Source: HGM05232 sp036661515 (GTDB lineage: Bacteria > Bacteroidota > Bacteroidia > Bacteroidales > Muribaculaceae). From it: DNA of 26,803 bases. Below are positions 18,373 to 26,723 of this stretch, in pieces; within the stretch, counting starts at the first letter, position 1; each line of letters begins with the position of its first letter. The position numbers and the translations under genes were made by a program. A model generated the notes under the pieces. The model saw only the letters and a list, made by a program, of their open reading frames with translations, did no database searches and was not told the DNA's origin. Location: assembly GCA_036661515.1 (NCBI GenBank), contig JAVWYO010000027.1, positions 1 to 26,803 on the forward strand. The letters run 5' to 3'.

Positions 18373-20013
18373 CTATTTTTTACGTTCAAGCTCACGAAGA
18401 TTTTCGAGATGCTTGCGTTCCATAAATTGTTTAATTCCTTCATCTAAATGAAGAGTTACGCGTTTATTACCAAATTCATAAATGTTATCAATCAATCCGT
18501 CAAGGAAATCGCGGTCGTGTGATACAACGATTAATGTCCCATCAAATGCTTTTAGGGCTTCTTTTAGAATATCTTTTGTGCGCAGGTCGAGATGATTGGT
18601 TGGCTCATCAAGGATTAGCAGATTTACGGGTTCAAGCAGTAATTTTATCATTGCAAGGCGTGTGCGTTCGCCACCCGAAAGCACTTTTACTTTCTTTGTC
18701 GATTCTTCACCGCCAAACATAAAAGCTCCGAGTAAATCCCTTATTTTATTACGTATTTCGCCTTTGGCTATGTCGTCAATCGTTTGAAATACGGTTAACT
18801 CTTCGTCGAGGAGTGATGCTTGATTTTGAGCAAAATAACCGATTTGTACGTTATGCCCAAGCGTCAATTCTCCATCATGCTCAATTTCGTTCATAATACA
18901 TTTGACAAGAGTGGACTTACCCTCTCCATTCTTACCAACAAATGCAATTTTTTGCCCACGTTCAATCATGAAATTTGCATTACTAAATACGATGTGCTCG
19001 CCATAATGTTTCCCAACATTCTCGGCAGTAACGGGATAATTTCCAGAGCGTGGAGCAGGTGGAAATTTCAGCCTAAGTGCCGATGAATCCTCTTCGTCAA
19101 CCTCTACTATTTCGAGTTTCTCAAGCATCTTCACGCGCGACTGCACTTGTAGCGTTTTAGAATATGTCCCCTTAAATCGCTCGATAAATTCGCGAGTATC
19201 TTGTATCATTTTCTGCTGGTCATCATATTGCCGTTGTTGCTGAGAGCGTCGTTCTTTGCGAAGTTCAAGATATTGCGAATAAGATGCCTTATAATCATAT
19301 ATTTTACCCATAGTAACCTCAATAGTGCGTGTGGTGACATTGTCAACAAATGCCCTGTCGTGTGATATTACAATCACGCCTTTTCCACTTTGAATAAGGA
19401 AATCTTCGAGCCATTGAATTGATTCAATGTCGAGATGATTAGTGGGCTCATCGAGTAGCAACACGTCGGGCTGTTTTAGTAACATCTTTGCAAGCTCTAT
19501 GCGCATGCGCCAACCTCCTGAAAACTCTGAAGTAGGTCGCGTGAAATCTTCACGCGAAAATCCAAGTCCGAGCAATGTCTTTTCTACATCTTCATCAAAA
19601 TGGGTAATATCTATCGTATAAAACTTTTCGCCCAGAGTTGTAACTTCTTCAATGAGTTTCATATACTCGTCGCTATCATAATCGGTGCGTGTGGCGAGTT
19701 GGTCGTTAAGCTCATTTATATGTGCTTCTATTTCAAATAGATGAGAAAAAGCTTGCGATGCTTCCTCAAATACTGTTCTTGTATCTGTCGTAAGAAGATG
19801 TTGAGGTAAATATGCAATTACAGTGTCGGCTGGAGCTGATATGCGTCCGCGAGTAGGCTGCCTCACGCCTGCTATAATCTTTAGTAGAGTAGATTTTCCT
19901 GCTCCGTTTTTGCCCATTAAGGCGATGCGATCGTTATCGTTTATTACAAATGAAATATCTGAAAATAGGGTAGTCCCTGAAAATTCTACTGCAAGTCCGT
20001 CAACTGAAACCAT
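18373..20013 (-). CDS. ABC-F family ATPase
   Basis: A 546-residue soluble protein with two ABC ATPase domains and no membrane segment, the ABC-F layout; such proteins act on ribosomes as translation factors or antibiotic-protection proteins. Domain 1 has Walker A GKNGAGKS (34-41), signature FSGGW and DEPTNHLD. Domain 2 has GKNGEGKS (360-367), LSGGE (445-449) and DEPTNHLD. The charged helical linker between them (about 240-305) is the P-site-contacting element of the family. The C-terminal tail is short. ATG 20013 is chosen over an upstream GTG at 20043 because the promoter -7 element covers 20043-20050, so the GTG should lie upstream of the transcript. The subtype (YbiT-, Uup- or EttA-like) is not certain, and resistance is not implied. 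Confidence 0.9.
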   Translation of the reverse strand: MVSVDGLAVEFSGTTLFSDISFVINDNDRIALMGKNGAGKSTLLKIIAGVRQPTRGRISAPADTVIAYLPQHLLTTDTRTVFEEASQAFSHLFEIEAHINELNDQLATRTDYDSDEYMKLIEEVTTLGEKFYTIDITHFDEDVEKTLLGLGFSREDFTRPTSEFSGGWRMRIELAKMLLKQPDVLLLDEPTNHLDIESIQWLEDFLIQSGKGVIVISHDRAFVDNVTTRTIEVTMGKIYDYKASYSQYLELRKERRSQQQRQYDDQQKMIQDTREFIERFKGTYSKTLQVQSRVKMLEKLEIVEVDEEDSSALRLKFPPAPRSGNYPVTAENVGKHYGEHIVFSNANFMIERGQKIAFVGKNGEGKSTLVKCIMNEIEHDGELTLGHNVQIGYFAQNQASLLDEELTVFQTIDDIAKGEIRNKIRDLLGAFMFGGEESTKKVKVLSGGERTRLAMIKLLLEPVNLLILDEPTNHLDLRTKDILKEALKAFDGTLIVVSHDRDFLDGLIDNIYEFGNKRVTLHLDEGIKQFMERKHLENLRELERKK

Positions 20014-20042
20014 ATGTATGTATTGCTTATTTTTTTGAGCCA

Positions 20043-20050
20043 CAAAGGTA
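20043..20050 (-). promoter_or_regulatory. Promoter -7 element of the ABC-F gene
   Basis: It reads TACCTTTG on the minus strand. Transcription would start near 20036, leaving a leader of about 22 bases before the ATG at 20013. It overlaps the upstream GTG and so decides the start codon. No clear -33 element. Confidence 0.6.
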
Positions 20051-20074
20051 GTAATATTTAGTGATATTTTTCTC

Positions 20075-20105
20075 TTTGCATTCTCTCTGATTTACATTAC
20101 CTTTG
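20075..20105 (+). promoter_or_regulatory. Promoter of the SGNH hydrolase gene
   Basis: TTTG at 20075-20078 and TACCTTTG at 20098-20105 are separated by exactly 19 bases, the textbook Bacteroidetes arrangement. The start would be near 20112, about 33 bases before the ATG at 20145. It is divergent from the ABC-F promoter. Confidence 0.75.
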
Positions 20106-20144
20106 TAAAACAGCTTCTGAATATAATAAATATAATATAACGAT

Positions 20145-21269
20145 ATGAAAATCTTAAATGAATTGGTACTTGCCATTATGCTTATAGGAGTTATTACTCC
20201 ATCTATGGCCTTTGCCGAAGAAAAACAACCTGAGCCATTACGATACGTTAATGCACAAAATCTTAAAATTATAAACAAAGGCTTTAATGACACATTTGGC
20301 CCTTATACTCGTATCCCAGCATATTTGAAGGATAGTGTACGCCCCGAACTTTGGGAACGTGCGCAGTGCAGTAGCGGTATTGCTATCCGATTTGCCACTA
20401 ACTCAAAGCGTGTGGGCGTGAGATATAATCTTCTTTGGAACACACACATGGCACACATGGCAGATACTGGACTAAAAGGAACCGACTTATATCGTTTAAG
20501 TGATGAGGGTAAGTGGGAATATGTCAACACAAATCGTCCAAGTAAGAAAGATTCTATTCAATCGAAAACTTATGTCGAAAATTTAAAAGGAGATATGCGT
20601 GAATTTATGATATATCTTCCGCTATATGATGGCGTAAATTGGCTTGAAGTGGGAGTTGATAATAATTCAACAATTACTAAGCCTATGATTGATAATCCTC
20701 GTGCTGGAAAGAAGATTATTATGTATGGGACAAGTATTCTTCAAGGTGGTTGTTCTACTCGAACAGGAATGGTATCAACGAGTATGATACAGCGCGATCT
20801 TAATTGCGAAGTGGTGAATATAGGTATAAGTGGTGAAGGTAAAATGGATATGTGCATGGCTCGTGCTATGGCAAAAATCCCCGATGCCGTTGCTTTTGTG
20901 ATTGACCCTATTCCTAACTGCACAAAGATGATGTGCGACACACTCACCTATGGCTTTGTCAATTGTTTGCGTAAATTACGTCCCGAAGTGCCTATCGTGA
21001 TGGTTGAAGGTCCTATATATCCTTATGCTAAATTTGACACTTTCTTTGGAAAGTATCTTCCTGAAAAGAATGCAGCGTTTCGTAAAAATTATGAGATATT
21101 AAAGAAAGAAAATCCTAAGAATATATATTATATAACTACAGATGGGCTTATTGGTGATGACAATGAGGCTACAGTTGATGGAATTCACTTCACCGACATA
21201 GGCTTTCGTCGATATGCCGATAAACTTATTCCAGTACTCAATAAAATCCTAAAAAATAAGAGGAACTAA
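20145..21269 (+). CDS. Secreted SGNH/GDSL hydrolase with GxDLY N-terminal domain
   Basis: A 374-residue exported hydrolase. The signal peptide ends near residue 24 (AFA-EE). The N-terminal beta domain (about 34-180) carries the GxDLY motif in TGLKGTDLYRL (108-118) and YLPLYDGVNWLEVGVD. The SGNH catalytic domain follows: the nucleophile is Ser197 in MYGTSILQGG, block II Gly230 lies in NIGISGEGK, block III Asn258 in DPIPNCT, and block V is Asp345 and His348 in VDGIHFTDIG. All catalytic residues are present. Relatives in Bacteroidetes are carbohydrate esterases or lipases, and de-acetylation of a glycan in the periplasm or outside is a reasonable inference. It has a strong promoter of its own; the lipoprotein gene follows after 55 bases. 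Confidence 0.9.
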   Translation: MKILNELVLAIMLIGVITPSMAFAEEKQPEPLRYVNAQNLKIINKGFNDTFGPYTRIPAYLKDSVRPELWERAQCSSGIAIRFATNSKRVGVRYNLLWNTHMAHMADTGLKGTDLYRLSDEGKWEYVNTNRPSKKDSIQSKTYVENLKGDMREFMIYLPLYDGVNWLEVGVDNNSTITKPMIDNPRAGKKIIMYGTSILQGGCSTRTGMVSTSMIQRDLNCEVVNIGISGEGKMDMCMARAMAKIPDAVAFVIDPIPNCTKMMCDTLTYGFVNCLRKLRPEVPIVMVEGPIYPYAKFDTFFGKYLPEKNAAFRKNYEILKKENPKNIYYITTDGLIGDDNEATVDGIHFTDIGFRRYADKLIPVLNKILKNKRN

Positions 21270-21324
21270 GTCATTTTTTTCGTTGAGTATTACTAATTTC
21301 GTATTTTGTCAAAAAGCATAATTT

Positions 21325-21906
21325 ATGGAAACAAAGCGCAAATTAAACATAACGAGCCTCTTATTAATGTTTCTTGTGGTAACTTTGGCTACAAGTTGTA
21401 ATAAGGACGATGGAGAAAAGGTTAGTGCCGAACAAATTCGTCAAGCCTTATTCGATATGAAGGGAAGTTCTCATGGTACAATCAAAGCGTCGTTTTATCA
21501 AGGCGCTGAAATCGTAGAAATTGATAATGTCAAGGCTATATCACGAGATTCACTTATATTCGTGATGCCACTCGAACCAATTGCCAGAACAATTAGCGAT
21601 GAGAAAGTTGCAACAATTTTGCGTACCATTGAAAAAGTAGAAGTTAAAGCTGGATATCATTTCTATCAAATAGATGATAATGGATACTCTGTGTTTTTTA
21701 CACTCACTCCTAAAAGAATTATAATTCCAGCGAGTGACGATGTGCCTGATATTATAATAGCCTTTGCCGATTCGTATGGTGGTAGTTTTCAGAAGAACTT
21801 CAATTATATCATATTCAATATTTCGCCTAAAGAAATTTTGGTGGGAGGTGTTAAACCTGCCTCTTTCAAACAGCTTGTCTATCATTTCGATGGAAAATAC
21901 GAATAG
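21325..21906 (+). CDS. DUF4840-like lipoprotein, possibly truncated by a frameshift
   Basis: A 193-residue predicted lipoprotein. The signal (about 8-24) ends in the lipobox LATSC with Cys25, followed by an acidic NKDDGE stretch typical of exported Bacteroidetes lipoproteins. The remainder is beta-rich (SRDSLIFVMPLEPIA, KVEVKAGYHFYQIDDNG). The overall pattern recalls DUF4840, a family of unknown function; this is from memory of the family, not a search. The frame ends at TAG 21904-21906. Directly after it, the +1 frame stays open to 22024 and reads as further beta-strand-like protein, so one extra base near 21895-21902 may have cut off about 40 residues. A weak promoter-like GTATTTTG lies at 21301-21308. 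Confidence 0.65.
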   Translation: METKRKLNITSLLLMFLVVTLATSCNKDDGEKVSAEQIRQALFDMKGSSHGTIKASFYQGAEIVEIDNVKAISRDSLIFVMPLEPIARTISDEKVATILRTIEKVEVKAGYHFYQIDDNGYSVFFTLTPKRIIIPASDDVPDIIIAFADSYGGSFQKNFNYIIFNISPKEILVGGVKPASFKQLVYHFDGKYE

Positions 21907-22024
21907 TATTAAATATGATGTGCTTCAAATTAATACAACAAAAGGCGATATGAAAGGTAGCACTACTATTGAGCTTAAAGATAAAACTGGAAATATTGCA
22001 TTAGTTACTGTAATGGTAAATTAA
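21902..22024 (+). pseudogene. Possible out-of-frame C-terminal part of the DUF4840-like gene
   Basis: In the +1 frame relative to the gene above, this stretch encodes 40 codons plus TAA, including YDVLQINTTKGDMKGSTTIE and a hydrophobic end ALVTVMVN. Its composition looks coded, with alternating strand-like residues and AT-rich codons like its neighbours. Joining after KYE at about 21901 would extend the lipoprotein to about 233 residues. Alternatives are a separate 44-residue frame from the ATG at 21890, or chance. Confidence 0.4.
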
Positions 22025-22089
22025 AATAAAGCCACATAAAAAGGTAGATAGCTCGCGATTTGGAAAATAGATGCCTTAACAATTGTCGA

Positions 22090-23346
22090 TTATTTGCATT
22101 TTACAATCAAAATATCTTGTAATCGGGTGCTGAAAGCACGAGATTTATGTAGCTCCTTAGGATACCACACCTTTTCAGTCCCACTTGCTGCTAAATTCAC
22201 CTTTGCTACTCTCGATGATTCGTTTATTCGGTCAATTGCCGCCATTAGTCGCTTATGTTTTCCCTCATCTGTCGCATGAAATAATTCTAACTGAAGATTA
22301 CTATCATCTTTCAAATCCGATAGGATTACCCCAGCTTTTTTATAGCTGTATTTATCAACATAGATGCTATGTAATAACGCCATTGCGTATTTTACTATTT
22401 CTATTGTGCTGGCGGTTGGAAAAGAAATTTTTGTAAAGTTTGAATTGGAATACTGTTCACCACTACTAATGAATATTGTTATTGCCCCACTCACTAAATT
22501 ATATTTACGCAATTTTATAGCGCAAGTGGTAGCAAATGTTGCAACGGCTTCGGAAAGGGTAGTGTAATCGTGCGTAACTGAGCCAAAACTGCGTGATACA
22601 GTTATCGATTGTCGCACATCATCAACGCTTTGTATCGTTGCACAACTCATGCCATGCAGTTCGAGCCATGTACGCTCTCCAGTTATTGAAAAGCGACTTT
22701 TAACCCAATGCTTTGGTAAATTTATAAAATCAAATGCCGTAATAATATTATATTCGCTTAGCGTTTGCGTGATTCTTCGACCAATTCCCCAAACTTCATT
22801 TACGGGTAACTGTTTCAATCGATTATGAACATCTTCTCTACTATAAAGCACATAGGAACGAGTAGTGTTAACACGCTCTTTCTTTGCAATGTGTGATGCT
22901 ATTTTTGCCAATGTGCGAGTGGTGCTTGCACCGATACTCACAGGAACACCCACACAACGATAAATTTTTTTTGCAAGCTGTTCAATAAAATTCTGGATTT
23001 TTTCGATCGATTCATCTTCAATTGTAAAAAAACTTTCATCAATTGAATATACATCTACATCTTCCACCTCTTGTGCAAGAAGTGCCATAATTCTACGCGA
23101 CATGTCATTATAGAGTTCCATATTACCCGAAAAAGTAATAACATTATATTTAGCAAAAATATCACTGACTTTAAATGCAGGAATGCCCATAGGAATGCCA
23201 AGCTCTTTAGCCTCATTGCTTCGCGCAATAACGCATCCATCATTACCCGATAGAACTACAACAGGTTGCCCATTGAGCGCAGGGTTAAAGACTCGCTCAC
23301 ATGAGACAAAGAAATTATTGCAATCCATTAAAGCACACATTTTCAT
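22090..23346 (-). CDS. umuC: Y-family DNA polymerase, pol V catalytic subunit UmuC
   Basis: A 418-residue translesion DNA polymerase. The palm has metal-binding Asp8 in MDCNNFFVSCERVF and the SIDES motif with Asp103/Glu104. Next come a helix-hairpin-helix region (GIGRRITQTLSEY) and the little-finger domain. Near the C terminus, QLELF in DDSNLQLELFHATDE is a typical beta-clamp-binding motif, as in E. coli UmuC. Length is normal for UmuC. It copies damaged DNA at the cost of mutation. It starts 19 bases after the umuD stop on the same strand, so the pair is an operon. The gene converges on the DUF4840-like gene, with about 65 bases between and no clear hairpin. Confidence 0.93.
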   Translation of the reverse strand: MKMCALMDCNNFFVSCERVFNPALNGQPVVVLSGNDGCVIARSNEAKELGIPMGIPAFKVSDIFAKYNVITFSGNMELYNDMSRRIMALLAQEVEDVDVYSIDESFFTIEDESIEKIQNFIEQLAKKIYRCVGVPVSIGASTTRTLAKIASHIAKKERVNTTRSYVLYSREDVHNRLKQLPVNEVWGIGRRITQTLSEYNIITAFDFINLPKHWVKSRFSITGERTWLELHGMSCATIQSVDDVRQSITVSRSFGSVTHDYTTLSEAVATFATTCAIKLRKYNLVSGAITIFISSGEQYSNSNFTKISFPTASTIEIVKYAMALLHSIYVDKYSYKKAGVILSDLKDDSNLQLELFHATDEGKHKRLMAAIDRINESSRVAKVNLAASGTEKVWYPKELHKSRAFSTRLQDILIVKCK

Positions 23347-23365
23347 AGCGTAGTAGATACTGTTG

Positions 23366-23794
23366 TTATTTTACACTCTTTATAATATACGTAACAATGC
23401 CCCATACTTGGAAATTACTATCTTCCGAAACTCGTATCTCTGAATATGCCTCATTAGCAGGTACAAGATAGATTCCGTCGGTGCGTATCGCAATTTTCTT
23501 TAGCGTAAATTCGCCATCAACAAAACATACAGCCACAGCACCATTATGAGGAACTAATGATTTGTCAATTATAAGCAGGTCGCCGTCAGATATTCCGCAA
23601 TCCATCATAGAATTTCCTGCCACGCGTGCGCAAAAAGTTGATGATGGGTGATGTATTAATTCGCGGTTAAGATCTATTGCATCAGAAGGCAATCCTTGCG
23701 CAGGACTTGGAAACCCAGCAGGAATAACAGATTCTAACATTGGTAATCTACATTCTCCAGTTACATCTAATTCTTTGATTGTATTATCGTTCAT
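23366..23794 (-). CDS. umuD: UmuD-like S24 self-cleaving subunit of pol V
   Basis: A 142-residue S24/LexA-fold protein. The probable self-cleavage site is Ala26-Gly27 in PAGFPSPAQG, aligning with Cys24-Gly25 of E. coli UmuD. The catalytic pair is Ser62 (AGNSMMD) and Lys99 (GEFTLKK), 37 residues apart exactly as in E. coli (Ser60, Lys97). There is no DNA-binding domain, which separates it from LexA. RecA-stimulated cleavage should activate it as the UmuC partner. The upstream region shows only TAAATTCG (minus strand, 23820-23827), one mismatch from the -7 consensus, and no operator that I recognise. It is divergent from the T9SS glycosidase gene. Confidence 0.92.
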   Translation of the reverse strand: MNDNTIKELDVTGECRLPMLESVIPAGFPSPAQGLPSDAIDLNRELIHHPSSTFCARVAGNSMMDCGISDGDLLIIDKSLVPHNGAVAVCFVDGEFTLKKIAIRTDGIYLVPANEAYSEIRVSEDSNFQVWGIVTYIIKSVK

Positions 23795-23970
23795 AATATT
23801 GCTGATTCTTTATCATGTGCGAATTTACAATAAAACCTCGAATAACCACTAAATGAAGAAGTTTTATAAATCTACCCTAAATAAATTAAAACAGCTTCTA
23901 AAAAAATCTAAAATAAAGCAAATAGCTAATAATGTGGTAGAAAAAAAGCCCGTAAAAGTTATAATTGTAT

Positions 23971-23978
23971 TATATTTG
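23971..23978 (+). promoter_or_regulatory. Promoter -7 element of the T9SS glycosidase gene
   Basis: TATATTTG matches TAnnTTTG exactly. Transcription would start near 23985, about 24 bases before ATG 24009. This and the signal peptide show that an in-frame ATG at 23853 is not the real start. No -33 TTTG is at the usual spacing. Confidence 0.6.
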
Positions 23979-24008
23979 TACTTGAAACTTAAATATAATT
24001 ATCTAAAA

Positions 24009-26465
24009 ATGAAAAAGAAAATCTTTTTGACCTTATTAATGTTTGGCTTTTTTGCGAATTTTGCAAAGGCGGCAACGGAGCCTAATTGGGGACCTGCTGA
24101 TACTGTCGCTTGCCACATGGTGGGGCCTGGTATCAAATATACCAAAATTATATATCCTAAAATGCCACTCATTTTATGGTACACTGTCATTGATTTAACA
24201 AATCCTAATAATAAGATTGAACAAGTTCAAAGCAGGCATGCTGTTCCCGATCCTTTGCGTTGGGACGTGATGACACATTATAAAGAAAATTCTCGACCTG
24301 GACATAATGTGAAGGTCGCATGGAACCATGATTTCTTTTCTTATGAAGCTGGTATCTGTATTGGTAATAATATCAGCGAGGGGGAATTGACTTGGACTTT
24401 ATGGGGACGTTCTCTTCTTGCAATAACAAAAGATAAAAAGGCTGAAGTGTTTCAACCTAATAATATTGTATGTAAAGCAATAGCTCCCGATAATACCGAA
24501 GTTGGTATCGATTATTATAATTCGTCAGCAACATGGTTGAATGGTGATTGTATATTATTTAATCGTATGAATAGCTTAACTCTGACAACTGAAGGGAAGT
24601 ATATTAAGATACAGCCACAGGCCACATGGACTGTAAATGGGGCTGATATTCCTTGTAAGGTGCTTGAAATTTCGGAAACTCCGTTACAAACATCGCCTAC
24701 TGAATATGTACTGTTTTTAAGAAATGGTAAAAGATCGGCATTTGATGGTCATCTAAATGTTGGAGATATTGTAAAAATATCTCAGAAATTTAATGGCGCG
24801 AAATGGGGGACACCTCCTGCCGATATCCTTAATGCATTTCATGGATATCCAAGCATAGCTCATGATGGTGTGCTTCATGAAGGTGAATACAATGACTTTG
24901 AGAATGGTCGTGAGTATGAAAAATCGTCTCATGTAATGGTTGGTATCTCTAAAGATAAAACACAGCTACATGTGCTCATCAATGAAATGTCTAATCAAAG
25001 CAAGGCTGTTGACTGCGTTGAACTAACTAATTGGATGCTTAACCGTGATGCTTGGGACGTTGTAAACTTTGATAGTGGTGGTTCTGCTGCCATTGTTGTT
25101 AACGAAGAGATGCTAAATCTTCCAGGTCGAGGTTCTATCCGTCCTGTACAAGATGCAATGTTGGCTGTTTCGCTTGCCCCTGAAGATAAAAATGTTGATC
25201 ATCTCACCTTTAGTAAGCCATATATTTATCCTTCAACAATATCTTTAACACCTCTTCGCGTAATGGCGTTTAATCAATATGATGAAGTACTTAAAGACGA
25301 AGTTACTGGCTGTACATTTACGTGCGAGCCTGCCACAATGGGATATGTTGATGCTAATGCTATTTTCCATTCAAGTTCTAAGCAACTAAAAGGGAAAATT
25401 ATTGCTGAAAAAGACGGTAAAAGAGCTGAAATAATTGTAAACACACGCAATTCAGGTGTTATTACACCTCGTTTATCTAATATTTTAATTGATAAGAATC
25501 GTCAATATCTTCTTGAAATAGTTGGTTCTACTGAAACCGAAAAATTCAATCTTGATCCTTCAGCTTTCTCTTGGGTATCATCTAATCCTGGCGTTTGTGT
25601 AGTTGAAGATGGTATTTTAAAGGGGATAAGCAATGGCGTGTCTGAGTTGACAGCCTCGTTTGAAGATATTTCATTTAAGATTAATGCTACTGTAGAAATT
25701 GCAAAACAAAATGCTTTGATTTTTGATTTTATGGATTTGGCTCCATTGAAACCTTCTTATTCTGGCGTTAAAAACATGACTTGTAATCCAGCTATATTGC
25801 CAATGGGTTGGGCTGATGGTGCAACATTTAAATTTGACATAACTTCTTCACGTGGTCCAAATTTTAAATTTACGCCAAATAAAACATTATATAGTCTTCC
25901 TGATTCTATTTCATTTCAGATATATGATAAGGAAGGAATTGTAAAAAGTATAAATGCTACATATAATGATAATTTTGGTGGAAAATATACTACATCTTTT
26001 GATGTCGTTGCCGATAAAGATTCTACTTGTGTTATTAGATTTGCAGAAAAAGATGGTAGCATTTTTGAAATAGGTAAATATCCTATAATACTAAAGACTA
26101 TTCAATTTAATTTACAAAACGCAAAAGCTGGTACTGGTTATAATGTCGCACTGCGAAATCTTATCGCTTATTATCCAAAAGGCACTGGTAGCGTAAATGG
26201 CGTTGAGGGAGATGTAAATGATACAAAGTTGAAAATCGTAGTTGAAGCTGAAACTGTTAAATTAGGTTTTGATGCACAACAAGCTGGTAAAGCATTCGTC
26301 TCAATGTATTCTACCACTGGTTCTTTAATATATAAAGGTGTTGTTGATGCGCAAGCAGGGTATAATGAAGTTCAGATAAATACTAAAGAAGCAACATGTG
26401 GAATATATTTATTATCTGTAGTTATGCCTCAAGGAATGAAATCAGGCAAATGTATTATTAGATAA
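24009..26465 (+). CDS. Secreted phosphodiester glycosidase (NAGPA-like) with Ig-like domains and T9SS sorting tail
   Basis: An 818-residue exported protein starting MKKKIFLTLLMFGFF, with signal peptidase cleavage near residue 21. Residues up to about 390 form a phosphodiester glycosidase domain related to the human uncovering enzyme NAGPA, with the hallmark NFDSGGSAA (about 353-361) and GRGSIRPVQDAMLAVS. Two bacterial Ig-like segments follow (about 400-480 and 484-566, for example SWVSSNPGVCVVEDGILKGI). A beta-sandwich of unknown family comes next (about 570-722), perhaps for carbohydrate binding. The last 75 residues (VSMYSTTGSLIYKG to GIYLLSVV and SGKCIIR) are a type A T9SS sorting domain, so it should cross the outer membrane and be anchored or released there. 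Upstream frame 23853-24008 is not used: the promoter lies within it. The substrate is unknown. Confidence 0.85.
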   Translation: MKKKIFLTLLMFGFFANFAKAATEPNWGPADTVACHMVGPGIKYTKIIYPKMPLILWYTVIDLTNPNNKIEQVQSRHAVPDPLRWDVMTHYKENSRPGHNVKVAWNHDFFSYEAGICIGNNISEGELTWTLWGRSLLAITKDKKAEVFQPNNIVCKAIAPDNTEVGIDYYNSSATWLNGDCILFNRMNSLTLTTEGKYIKIQPQATWTVNGADIPCKVLEISETPLQTSPTEYVLFLRNGKRSAFDGHLNVGDIVKISQKFNGAKWGTPPADILNAFHGYPSIAHDGVLHEGEYNDFENGREYEKSSHVMVGISKDKTQLHVLINEMSNQSKAVDCVELTNWMLNRDAWDVVNFDSGGSAAIVVNEEMLNLPGRGSIRPVQDAMLAVSLAPEDKNVDHLTFSKPYIYPSTISLTPLRVMAFNQYDEVLKDEVTGCTFTCEPATMGYVDANAIFHSSSKQLKGKIIAEKDGKRAEIIVNTRNSGVITPRLSNILIDKNRQYLLEIVGSTETEKFNLDPSAFSWVSSNPGVCVVEDGILKGISNGVSELTASFEDISFKINATVEIAKQNALIFDFMDLAPLKPSYSGVKNMTCNPAILPMGWADGATFKFDITSSRGPNFKFTPNKTLYSLPDSISFQIYDKEGIVKSINATYNDNFGGKYTTSFDVVADKDSTCVIRFAEKDGSIFEIGKYPIILKTIQFNLQNAKAGTGYNVALRNLIAYYPKGTGSVNGVEGDVNDTKLKIVVEAETVKLGFDAQQAGKAFVSMYSTTGSLIYKGVVDAQAGYNEVQINTKEATCGIYLLSVVMPQGMKSGKCIIR

Positions 26466-26490
26466 AAATATTTAATCATATAACATCAAG

Positions 26491-26543
26491 AAGCCGTTAA
26501 TGACTAATAGGAATAAATTCTTCAGTCATTACCGGCTTTTTTT
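26491..26543 (+). terminator. Intrinsic terminator of the T9SS glycosidase gene
   Basis: AAGCCGTTAATGACT (26491-26505) pairs with AGTCATTACCGGCTT (26524-26538) over 15 bp with one mismatch, around an 18-base loop, and runs into T residues to 26543. It starts 25 bases after the stop. Confidence 0.85.
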
Positions 26544-26591
26544 AATTTTCGCACTATTATTTTTTAGGCGACAAGTTTCGTGCTCGCGAGT

Positions 26592-26599
26592 TATCTTTG
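26592..26599 (+). promoter_or_regulatory. Promoter-like -7 element near the right edge
   Basis: TATCTTTG matches TAnnTTTG and points right. No -33 TTTG is seen at normal spacing; TTTCG at 26576-26580 is too close. If active, the transcript would start near 26606 and contain the GTGCGTAC repeats. Confidence 0.4.
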
Positions 26600-26633
26600 T
26601 AATTCGCAAGTTATCAGATAGATGCAAAAAAGG

Positions 26634-26660
26634 GTGCGTACCGTGCGTACTGTGCGTACC
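26634..26660 (+). repeat. Three tandem copies of GTGCGTACY
   Basis: GTGCGTACC (26634-26642), GTGCGTACT (26643-26651) and GTGCGTACC (26652-26660) run head to tail with a 9-bp period. The last is followed by a C run. A fourth copy, again followed by Cs, is at 26715-26723. Confidence 0.9.
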
Positions 26661-26702
26661 CCCACTAACATGCGCTCCATCAAGCAGATAGCAAATCACG
26701 AT

Positions 26703-26723
26703 TACGCACCCACCGTGCGTACC
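26703..26723 (+). repeat. Inverted copy TACGCACCC and fourth GTGCGTACC
   Basis: TACGCACCC (26703-26711) is the exact reverse complement of GGGTGCGTA at 26632-26640, so a 9-bp stem could close around the tandem copies. GTGCGTACC at 26715-26723 is a direct copy of the tandem unit. No gene is seen from 26544 to the window end. Confidence 0.7.

Noticed and set aside
18373..20013. Antibiotic-resistance ABC-F gene
   Set aside because: The motifs show the ABC-F family only. No feature specific to known resistance proteins is visible, and most bacteria carry housekeeping members.
23366..23794. LexA repressor
   Set aside because: The S24 catalytic domain is present, but the N-terminal winged helix is absent and the partner gene is umuC, so UmuD fits better.
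23853..24008. 52-residue lysine-rich extension of the T9SS glycosidase
   Set aside because: A consensus -7 element at 23971-23978 lies inside it, and the signal peptide begins exactly at ATG 24009.
26632..26723. CRISPR array
   Set aside because: The units are 9 bp and directly tandem without spacers, and no cas gene is present.
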